A stretch of DNA of 8,229 bases from assembly GCA_023415075.1 (NCBI GenBank), contig JAEZLU010000147.1, positions 1-8,229 on the forward strand, read 5' to 3'. Within the stretch, counting starts at the first letter, position 1, and each line of letters starts with the position of its first letter. Below, one piece after another: positions 1-5,713 of the stretch. Below the pieces are notes generated by a model. It made no database searches. It had not been told where the DNA came from and saw nothing but the letters and a program-made list of their open reading frames with translations. Source of the stretch: Bacillota bacterium. GTDB taxonomy: Bacteria > Bacillota > Negativicutes > Sporomusales > UBA7701. A program made the position numbers and the translations under genes.

Positions 1-703
1 TCTGGTCGATTTTGAGAGTATCGCGCCAGGTGCCGATAACGGCGAAGTCCGAGCGGGCGGTAGCGGCGGCGCAGTCGTTCGCGCAGGCCGAGCATTTGAT
101 TTTGAACTTATAGGGCCAGGCCGGGCGGTGAAGCGCATCCTGGAAGTGCCGGGTAACTTCCTGGATGAAATCCATGCTGTCAATGCAGGCAAATTCGCAG
201 CGGGCCATACCGACGCAGCCGCTCGGGGTGCGGAGACCGCCGCCGGAGCCGCCGAGGTCCCAGCCTTTTTCGCTGAGCTCGTCAAAGCAGGGCTGCAGAT
301 TCTCGGTGGTGGTGCCGAGGAGAATGACGTCGCCGGTCGAGCCATGCATATTGGTCAGGCCGCTGCCATATTTGTCCCAGGTCTCGCAAAGGCCGCGCAG
401 GGCTTTGGTGGTATAGAAAAAGCCGGGCACCATGTTGACGCGGACAGTATGGAACTCTTTGATGTCGGGAAATTGCTCGGGCTTGGAGGAATAACGGCCG
501 ATAACGCCGCCGCCGTAACCTCTGACACCGACGATGCCGCCATGCTTCCAGTAGCCAACTTTGTCCTTGTAGGACAACTCGAGCTGGCTCAGAAGCTCCT
601 GCGAACTTGTCTTCTTGGCGCCTGCCCTCTTGATTTCGGTGACGAAACTAGGCCATGCGCCTTTTTCGAGTTCGTCCAACTGGGGGGTCTTGGAATCTGC
701 CAT
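1..703 (-). CDS. dsrA: Dissimilatory sulfite reductase alpha subunit DsrA, N-terminal part (runs off the left edge)
   Basis: DsrA pairs with DsrB in the cytoplasmic siroheme enzyme that reduces sulfite in sulfite and sulfate respiration. I translated the minus strand from ATG at 703-701: 234 codons stay open to the window edge, against roughly 400-440 residues for a full DsrA. The start has GGAGGTG (710-716) six bases upstream. Characteristic blocks are DELEKGAWPSFVTEIKRA (10-27), the glycine-rich KHGGIVGVRGYGGGVIGRY (53-71), KYGSGLTNMHGSTGD (112-125), HRPAWPYKFKIKC (192-204) and ARSDFAVIGTWRD (216-228). Cys163-X5-Cys169 and Cys207-X3-Cys211 match the CX5C and CX3C ligands of the siroheme-bound [4Fe-4S] cluster. 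The second motif reads CSACANDC where SGCPNDC is usual. The inserted ferredoxin-like domain and the rest of the siroheme site lie outside the window; dsrB is expected next. Whether the enzyme is the reductive or oxidative type cannot be settled from this part, but the context favours reductive. Confidence 0.95.
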   Translation of the reverse strand, partial: MADSKTPQLDELEKGAWPSFVTEIKRAGAKKTSSQELLSQLELSYKDKVGYWKHGGIVGVRGYGGGVIGRYSSKPEQFPDIKEFHTVRVNMVPGFFYTTKALRGLCETWDKYGSGLTNMHGSTGDVILLGTTTENLQPCFDELSEKGWDLGGSGGGLRTPSGCVGMARCEFACIDSMDFIQEVTRHFQDALHRPAWPYKFKIKCSACANDCAAATARSDFAVIGTWRDTLKIDQ

Positions 704-730
704 ACTCTTCACCTCCACTATTTTTGGGGC

Positions 731-913
731 TTAGTACTCCTGGACGACGATGGCTTCAACCGGGCACATCATCATACAGCTTTGGCAACCCATGCATTCA
801 TCGCCGGTTACTTCGGCTTTGCCGTCGACGATGGACAGGATTTTAGCCGGACAGGCGGCTGCACACTCGCCGCAACCCACGCATTTATCCGGATCGATCG
901 TTACTACAAACAC
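731..913 (-). CDS. Small 2[4Fe-4S] ferredoxin upstream of dsrA
   Basis: This is a 60-residue bacterial-type ferredoxin, a cytoplasmic low-potential electron carrier. Two full cluster motifs are visible: Cys11-Cys14-Cys17 with Cys21-Pro, and Cys40-Cys43-Cys46 with Cys50-Pro, both in the CxxCxxCxxxCP pattern. Each cluster uses three cysteines of one motif and the fourth from the other. The length is normal for this family, with no fused domain. The start codon is GTG (913-911), decided by GGAGGTG at 919-925, five bases upstream; no in-frame ATG has such a site. The stop is TAA at 731-733, and dsrA begins 27 bases further on with its own ribosome binding site, so the two are almost certainly one transcript. 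I infer that it donates electrons to the sulfite reductase or its partners. Ferredoxin genes near dsrAB are known, but placement directly before dsrA is worth noting. Confidence 0.93.
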   Translation of the reverse strand: MFVVTIDPDKCVGCGECAAACPAKILSIVDGKAEVTGDECMGCQSCMMMCPVEAIVVQEY

Positions 914-1110
914 AGTTTCACCTCCCCCGAGTTGCCCGCGCCTCCAGGACGGCCCTGCATAAAAAAAGAGTCGTCAGCAACCGGTGAGTACCACCGATCG
1001 TGCCGGAATGCGGGAAAAAATGCACGTAATCAAATTCACAAGTTTAGCGTATCAGAATTTTAGGACATCGACAAGTATTCCGGCCTTGTTCACCACATCA
1101 TTTTTGATTT
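914..1110 (-). promoter_or_regulatory. Long, structured 5' leader of the ferredoxin-dsrA transcript
   Basis: There is no convincing gene between the ferredoxin start and the promoter at 1118-1145, so the transcript should have an untranslated leader of about 197 bases. In RNA order it holds a perfect 8-bp inverted repeat (GCCGGAAT at 1084-1077 with ATTCCGGC at 1009-1002). Inside that is a 6-bp repeat (AAATTC at 1060-1055 with GAATTT at 1037-1032). Next comes a 9-bp hairpin (978-1000), a run of seven U (967-961), and finally the GGAGGTG site of the ferredoxin. The layout resembles a regulated leader or attenuator, but I recognise no known riboswitch class. The transcription start is inferred from the promoter, and the folding is by eye. 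Confidence 0.45.
978..1000 (-). other. Leader hairpin upstream of a U7 run
   Basis: In the minus-strand RNA, CGATCGGTG (1000-992) pairs with CACCGGTTG (986-978) over nine pairs, two of them G-U, around the loop GUACU. A run of seven U follows at 967-961, ten bases after the stem. That gap is too long for a standard intrinsic terminator, so this may be a regulatory stem, a pause site or chance. It lies about 65 bases ahead of the ferredoxin start. Confidence 0.4.
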
Positions 1111-1117
1111 GCCGGGT

Positions 1118-1145
1118 ATAATAAATAGGTTATGGTGGTTGACAA
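1118..1145 (-). promoter_or_regulatory. Sigma-70/sigma-A type promoter for ferredoxin-dsrA
   Basis: Read on the minus strand, TTGTCA (1145-1140) and TATTAT (1123-1118) each match the consensus -35 and -10 hexamers at five of six positions, with a 16-base spacer. The surroundings are AT-rich within an otherwise GC-rich window. Transcription would begin near 1110 and run into the ferredoxin gene. It lies just beyond the hairpin that ends the pump operon, where an independent promoter for the next unit is expected. Confidence 0.6.
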
Positions 1146-1232
1146 TAATATGTTTTTCCTTCCGGTTATTATTCGGGTCGGCGCTCCTGTTTCCCTTGCG
1201 CTGCCTTGGACTCCAGTCTAAGCATTTTCTGC

Positions 1233-1274
1233 CAATATAAGACTAACAGCCCAGAACACGAAGGTTCTGGGCTG
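1233..1274 (-). terminator. Probable intrinsic terminator of the RND operon
   Basis: CAGCCCAGAAC (1274-1264) and GTTCTGGGCTG (1257-1247) form a perfect 11-bp stem with a six-base loop, starting five bases after the pump stop codon. The following stretch TTAGTCTTATATT (1246-1234) is T-rich but interrupted, so the hairpin is strong and the U tract weak. Its position at the end of the pump gene supports a terminator role. Confidence 0.7.
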
Positions 1275-1279
1275 CTACG

Positions 1280-4200
1280 CTAAGCGCTGTGATTGGCGGC
1301 GCGGGCGGCTTTGCGCTCCCGCCACCAGGTTTGCGTGCGGTCAACAAGAAGATAGACCAGGGGAACGATGACAAGGGTGAGGAAGGTCGAGGTTATAAGG
1401 CCGCCGACAAGCACGACGCCCATTGAGGACCTCAGTTCGGCGCCGGCGCCCCAGCCGAGGGCCACCGGCAGCATGCCGAGGATCATGGCGAACGTGGTCA
1501 TGAGAATGGGCCGCAGCCTGGTAGCCCCGGCTTCGATCAGGGCTTCCTTTATGGCGTAGCCGCGTTCACGCAGCTGGTTGGTGTAGTCGACAAGCAGGAT
1601 GGCGTTCTTGGTGACGAGGCCCATGAGCATGATGAGGCCGATCATCGACATGATGTTGATGGTCTTGCCGCCCAAGAGAAGCCCCAGCACCGCGCCGATC
1701 AGCGAAAACGGCAGCGACAACATGATGGTGAACGGGTGGACGAAGCTTTCGAATTCGGCGGCCAGCACCATGTATATCAGGACGACAGCCAGCAGGAGGG
1801 CTTTGCCGATCTCCATGTAGGAATCCTTCATGGTTTGGGCCTGGCCGACCAGGCGGTAGGTATAGCCAAAGGGCAGATTCATGTTGGGGATTATCCGGTT
1901 CATGGCCTGGGTCATGACTTCGCCGGTAGAGATGCCGACGGCGTTGCCGTAGACGATAATCTGGCGCTGGCGGCCCTCGCGGTCGATCTGGGTGGGGCCG
2001 GAGCCGAACTTGACTTCGGCGATGTCGCCCAGGCGGACGAAGCTGCCGGTCTTGCTGTTGCTAATCCGCAGGTTAGCCACGTCGTCGATGCTCTGACGAA
2101 ATTGTTCAGGCATCTGGACGCGGATGTTGTAGGATTTATCGGCGATGTTGAACTGATTTTTCTGGACGACCCCCTGGAAAGCGATCTGGATGGCATTGCC
2201 GGCAGTAGTCGCATCCACGCCCAGCTGACCCATGCGGGCCGGGTCAAGGCGGATCTGAACCTCCGGCTCGGACTGGGCGCTCGAGATGTCGACATCGGTG
2301 GTGCCGGGGATCTTCCTGATCTCGTCCGCCAACTGGGTGCCCAAACTCCGCAACACCTCGAGGTCGGGGCCGCGGAAGGCGATCTGGATGGGCCGCGGGT
2401 CGCCGCGGCCGACACCAGAGGCGTTATTTACCGCAACTTTGAGGCCCTCGACCTTGCGGAATTTGATCCGCAGTTCGTCCATGATCTGCATCATCGATTT
2501 GTCCCGTTGATCCGAGGGAATGAGGCGGACGCCGATGAAGCCTTTGTAGACCGGGTTGCGCTGGGAACCGATGTTTATGAAAGCCGTTTCCAGGCCGGGA
2601 ATGGCGAGGACTTCCTTTTCAATTGGGGCGACCAGTTCCTTCATTTTTTCGATCGAGGTCCCAGCCGGCGCTTCCATGGCAATGTTGAACTCACCCGAGT
2701 CGTAGGTGGGCGAAAACTCAAAACCCAGGAGCGGGACAAGCAAAACGTTGATAAACAGCGACAGCACGGCGATGGCGACCAGCTTTTTCGGCCGCTGCAG
2801 GGCCCAGGCAATTACCGCCTTATAATTGTCGCGGAACGCCAGGAACCATTCTTCCCAGACGTCGAGCATCTTCTGGATCCATTTGGCCGGCCCCCGCAGG
2901 CTGGCCCGGTCCATCGGCGCTATCTTCAGCCAGTAGGCCGACAGCATCGGCGTGAGGGTGAAGGCGACGAACAGCGAGAAAGCCACGGCGAAGGCGACCG
3001 TCAGGCCGAACTGCTTGAAGAACTGGCCGATGATTTCGCCCATATTGCCAACAGGCACGAACACCGCCAGGATACAGAAGGTGGTGGCCAGGACGGCGAG
3101 GGATATCTCGATCGTGCCGTCGCGGGCCGCTTCTAAGGGCGACTGGCCGTGTTCGAGGTGGCGGAAGATATTTTCGATGACGACGATGGCGTCGTCGATG
3201 AGAATGCCGACCGCCAGGCTGAGGCCCATGAGCGACATGTTGTTGAGAGTAAAGCCCATGGCCTTCATCATGAAGAAGGTGGCGATGATCGAGGTGGGTA
3301 TGGCGATCGCGCCGATGATGGTCGCCCGGGTATTCTGCAGGAAGAGGAAGGTGATGAAGACGGCCAGCAGGCCGCCGAAAACGAGCGACATGGTGACGTC
3401 ATGGACGTTGTCGCGAATATAGCGGGTACTGTCGCGGGCAATGATGACCTTGATGTCGGGCGGCAAAATGTTTTTCTGCAAAAACTCCATCCGCTGCCGG
3501 ACGCGGTCGGCAACGGCGACGGTGTTGGTGCCCGACTGCTTCTGGACGGAGATCATGACGCTTGGGGTGCCGCCGGTACGGGCGTAGTTGCGCTCTTCTT
3601 CCCAGCCGTCCTCGACGGTGGCGATGTCGCCAATGCGTACTGTCTGCAGACCCTGGTTGGCGACAATGATGTTTTTGATATCGTCAACGTTCTTGTATTG
3701 GCCGAGGGTACGGATGGTTATCTCGGTGCCCTTCTCCCTCACCCGGCCGCCGGGGGTGTCCATGTTCTGGGCGTCGAGGATGTCAAATATCTGCCGGAAG
3801 CCGATATTATAGGCTTCGAGCTTGCGGGGGTCGACGTAGACATGAATCTCGCGGGCGGTAGCGCCGAAGACGCTTACGTCGGCCACGTCGTCCAGCCGCT
3901 GAAGTTCGTCTTTGATGATATCCCAGGCTATTTTGCGGATCTCGCCGCGGCTGCGGGTCTCGGAGGCCAGGCTGTAGTACATGATGGCCTGGGCAGTAAT
4001 GTCGTAACGCTGAACCGCCGGCTCGTCGATCTGGTCAGGCAGCCGCCGCCTGATGCCGGCCACCTTCTCACGCACGTCGTTGGCCATCATCTTGGCGTCG
4101 GTGCCGAAAGTGAACTCGATGGTCGTCTGTGAGAAGCCCTCCAGAGTGACTGATGACAATGTCTTTATATTAGACACCGAGCTGACGGCGTCTTCGATAG

Positions 4201-4393
4201 GCTTGGTTACCAGAGTCTCCATTTCCTCCGGCGAGGTGCCGGTCCAGGTCACCGTGACGGTAACGATCGGGAAATCGACGTCGGGATAGAGGTCGATGCC
4301 GAGGTTGGGATAGGCGTTCAGCCCGAAAACGACGAGCAGCATGACGATCATCGTCGTAAAAACGGGCCGCTTGATAAAGGTAAAAATACCCAT
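1280..4393 (-). CDS. RND-family efflux pump, inner-membrane permease (AcrB/HAE1-like)
   Basis: This is a 1037-residue proton-driven transporter, close to AcrB in length (1049), that exports compounds through a tripartite channel. The layout is the usual duplicated one. TM1 is at about 11-29, followed by a large periplasmic porter/docking region to about 333. TM2-TM6 lie at about 334-488, and TM7 at about 536-556. A second periplasmic region runs to about 862, and TM8-TM12 lie at about 864-1017. The proton relay is intact: Asp400-Asp401 in TM4 (GILIDDAIVVIENI) and Lys929 in TM10 (GLVTKNAILLVDY), matching AcrB Asp407, Asp408 and Lys940. This argues for HAE1-type drug or amphiphile export, but the substrate cannot be read from sequence. 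ATG (4393-4391) follows the adaptor stop by six bases. Its AAGGAG site (4405-4410) lies inside the adaptor gene's end, so translation is probably coupled. The stop is TAG. There are no frameshifts or gaps. Confidence 0.95.
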   Translation of the reverse strand: MGIFTFIKRPVFTTMIVMLLVVFGLNAYPNLGIDLYPDVDFPIVTVTVTWTGTSPEEMETLVTKPIEDAVSSVSNIKTLSSVTLEGFSQTTIEFTFGTDAKMMANDVREKVAGIRRRLPDQIDEPAVQRYDITAQAIMYYSLASETRSRGEIRKIAWDIIKDELQRLDDVADVSVFGATAREIHVYVDPRKLEAYNIGFRQIFDILDAQNMDTPGGRVREKGTEITIRTLGQYKNVDDIKNIIVANQGLQTVRIGDIATVEDGWEEERNYARTGGTPSVMISVQKQSGTNTVAVADRVRQRMEFLQKNILPPDIKVIIARDSTRYIRDNVHDVTMSLVFGGLLAVFITFLFLQNTRATIIGAIAIPTSIIATFFMMKAMGFTLNNMSLMGLSLAVGILIDDAIVVIENIFRHLEHGQSPLEAARDGTIEISLAVLATTFCILAVFVPVGNMGEIIGQFFKQFGLTVAFAVAFSLFVAFTLTPMLSAYWLKIAPMDRASLRGPAKWIQKMLDVWEEWFLAFRDNYKAVIAWALQRPKKLVAIAVLSLFINVLLVPLLGFEFSPTYDSGEFNIAMEAPAGTSIEKMKELVAPIEKEVLAIPGLETAFINIGSQRNPVYKGFIGVRLIPSDQRDKSMMQIMDELRIKFRKVEGLKVAVNNASGVGRGDPRPIQIAFRGPDLEVLRSLGTQLADEIRKIPGTTDVDISSAQSEPEVQIRLDPARMGQLGVDATTAGNAIQIAFQGVVQKNQFNIADKSYNIRVQMPEQFRQSIDDVANLRISNSKTGSFVRLGDIAEVKFGSGPTQIDREGRQRQIIVYGNAVGISTGEVMTQAMNRIIPNMNLPFGYTYRLVGQAQTMKDSYMEIGKALLLAVVLIYMVLAAEFESFVHPFTIMLSLPFSLIGAVLGLLLGGKTINIMSMIGLIMLMGLVTKNAILLVDYTNQLRERGYAIKEALIEAGATRLRPILMTTFAMILGMLPVALGWGAGAELRSSMGVVLVGGLITSTFLTLVIVPLVYLLVDRTQTWWRERKAARAANHSA

Positions 4394-4399
4394 CAGCGC

Positions 4400-5530
4400 T
4401 TATTCTCCTTTCCCACCGGCCCGATCGATGGTCGCCCCGTCTCTGAGCTTGTTCTGCCCGCCTATGACGATAACTTCGCCTTCTTTCACGCCGTCGAGCA
4501 CTTCGGCCCAGCCGCCGCCGACATAGCCCAGCTTGAGGATACGCAGTTGGACTTTGTTATCGGCACTTACGACATAAACGGCCTTCTGGTCTTCCCTGAG
4601 GACCATCGAACTCTCCGGCACGGCGACAACGTTCTTGCGCGTTTCGCCGGCCACGGCGACACGGGCAAACATACCGGCCATCAGCACGCCCTCGGCGTTG
4701 GGAACGGTAACCTCGGCGGTAAAGGTGCGAACAGGCAATGATGCCGCCGGCGTAAGGCGGGTGACCTTGCCGACGAATTCTTTATCGCCAAGGGCGGTTA
4801 TCTTGACGGTGGCGACCGTCCCCAGTTTAAGCTGGCCGATTTCGGCCTCGCCGACCGAGGCTTTGACCAGCATCGAGCTGACGTCGGCCAGGCTGACGAT
4901 CGGCGAGCCGGTTTTGGCGTAATAGCCAGCCTGTAGATAGCGTTTGGTTATGACGCCGTCCCGCGGGGCGACGATACTGGCGTTGCCGAAGCGGGCCCCG
5001 AGCTGGGCCAGTGTGCCTTCAGCCGACCGCAGCTGGCCGACGGCCAGGTCGCGCTTAATCCTGGCGGTATCGAGAGCCTGGGCGGAAATCGCCCCCTGCT
5101 GTGCCAGCGGCATAGCCCGTTTGAGGTCGAGCTCGGCCTGCTCCAGATTGGCGCGGGCGGCATAAACGCTGCCCTCGGCCTGAGTCACCTGCGGCAGAAG
5201 TTCGTCGGTGTCCAGGGTAGCGATGACCGTCCCGGCCGTAACCTTGTCGCCTTCGTCGGCAAACAGGGCCGCAATCCGGCCATCCACCTTCGGCGACAGG
5301 TCAGCCGTCCAGAAAGGCTCCATGTTGGCTGAGAAGCTCAGCATGGGTTGGATATCCTGACGATCGACCTTCTTGATTTCCACCGCGACTGCCCGGCCCT
5401 GAGCCACCCGGCCGGCCCGCTCTTTGTTGGCGGCGAGATTTGACCATATCCGGTAAGAAATAATAGCAACAAGTACAATTGCGACAACGGCAACAATCCT
5501 TAGTACCTTTTTTCGCTTATCAATCGCCAA
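4400..5530 (-). CDS. RND efflux periplasmic adaptor subunit (membrane fusion protein, HlyD/AcrA-like)
   Basis: This adaptor bridges the RND pump to an outer-membrane channel. Counting from the TTG I prefer (376 residues), a basic start (KRKK) leads into one hydrophobic segment at about 9-29, an uncleaved membrane anchor with no lipobox cysteine. Then come the first half of the lipoyl domain (about 76-108, PKVDGRIAALFADEGDKV), an alpha-helical hairpin (about 113-182) and the second lipoyl half (IVAPRDGVITKRYLQAG, about 186-202). A beta-barrel domain follows to about 295 (ending LMAGMFARVAVAG), and a membrane-proximal domain reaches the C terminus (AVPESSMVLRED... GGQNKLRDGATI). The frame also has a TTG at 5545-5543, but that codon overlaps the GGAGGAG site that serves TTG 5530-5528, so the longer form is unlikely. 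It is the first gene of the pump operon, six bases before the permease. Confidence 0.93.
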   Translation of the reverse strand: MAIDKRKKVLRIVAVVAIVLVAIISYRIWSNLAANKERAGRVAQGRAVAVEIKKVDRQDIQPMLSFSANMEPFWTADLSPKVDGRIAALFADEGDKVTAGTVIATLDTDELLPQVTQAEGSVYAARANLEQAELDLKRAMPLAQQGAISAQALDTARIKRDLAVGQLRSAEGTLAQLGARFGNASIVAPRDGVITKRYLQAGYYAKTGSPIVSLADVSSMLVKASVGEAEIGQLKLGTVATVKITALGDKEFVGKVTRLTPAASLPVRTFTAEVTVPNAEGVLMAGMFARVAVAGETRKNVVAVPESSMVLREDQKAVYVVSADNKVQLRILKLGYVGGGWAEVLDGVKEGEVIVIGGQNKLRDGATIDRAGGKGE

Positions 5531-5536
5531 TCTTCT

Positions 5537-5543
5537 CTCCTCC
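5537..5543 (-). promoter_or_regulatory. Ribosome binding site that fixes the adaptor start
   Basis: GGAGGAG on the minus strand lies six bases before TTG at 5530-5528. An upstream in-frame TTG at 5545-5543 begins at the edge of this site and has no comparable site of its own (only TTTTTTGCG precedes it). The downstream TTG is therefore the likely start, removing five residues from the longest reading frame. Confidence 0.75.
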
Positions 5544-5561
5544 AACGCAAAAAATACAATG

Positions 5562-5588
5562 CTTATATTCGCTAGTGAATAGTACTAT
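5562..5588 (-). promoter_or_regulatory. Candidate promoter/operator region of the RND operon with two palindromes
   Basis: Two palindromes overlap here: ATTCGCTAGTGAAT (5567-5580, one imperfect pair) and ATAGTACTAT (5579-5588, perfect). On the minus strand TATAAG (5567-5562) matches the -10 consensus at five of six positions, but no good -35 hexamer lies 16-18 bases upstream. A weak promoter covered by a dyad is a common arrangement for efflux operons under TetR- or MarR-type repressors. No regulator gene is in the window, so the role is inference. Confidence 0.35.
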
Positions 5589-5617
5589 CCTGCCGCTGGT
5601 TGACCGCGCAGTCCAAA

Positions 5618-5657
5618 AATAGTAAAAAAATTTCAAGCGGTCGCAAAGACCGCTTGA
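5618..5657 (-). terminator. Intrinsic terminator after tldD
   Basis: On the minus strand TCAAGCGGTC (5657-5648) and GACCGCTTGA (5642-5633) form a perfect 10-bp stem with a five-base loop (TTTGC). It is followed by AA and then seven T (5630-5624), with another T run slightly further on. This is a textbook Rho-independent terminator 57 bases beyond the tldD stop. It separates the aroB-tldD unit from the efflux operon and implies that the latter has its own promoter. Confidence 0.92.
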
Positions 5658-5713
5658 TGCGTGTATCACTTCTATTGCGCGCGGTTTTCAAAGCCACATT
5701 TACGCAACCGCTG

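Noticed and set aside
904..960. Small minus-strand frame (ATG at 960, 18 codons) overlapping the ferredoxin start
   Set aside because: Only a T run precedes its ATG, with no ribosome binding site, and it would read through the ferredoxin's own site.
988..995. GGTGGTAC on the minus strand, resembling the T-box core
   Set aside because: The flanking antiterminator and terminator sequences of a T-box are absent and the downstream gene is a ferredoxin, not an amino-acid or tRNA-ligase gene.
961..1000. Hairpin plus U7 run as an intrinsic terminator inside the leader
   Set aside because: The stem ends ten bases before the U run and contains two G-U pairs, so it does not meet the standard form; kept only as a possible regulatory hairpin.
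1025..1041. TTGTGAATTTGATTACG on the minus strand, similar to a Rex, CRP or FNR half-site
   Set aside because: Only one half matches any of these consensus sites and it lies downstream of the predicted transcription start.
128..1063. Plus-strand open frame of 311 codons across dsrA and the ferredoxin
   Set aside because: It is antisense to two strongly recognised genes, spans their intergenic gap, and its translation resembles no family; GC-rich codon use keeps the opposite frame open.
1139..1144. Perfect TTGACA on the plus strand
   Set aside because: No -10 hexamer occurs at 16-18 bases and no plus-strand gene follows; the minus-strand promoter at the same place fits the genes.
1736..4132. 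Two long plus-strand open frames (466 and 327 codons, 1736-3136 and 3149-4132) inside the RND gene
   Set aside because: Both are mirror frames of an intact, well-conserved pump gene, with Asp/Gly/His-rich translations and no domain or ribosome binding site that I could see.
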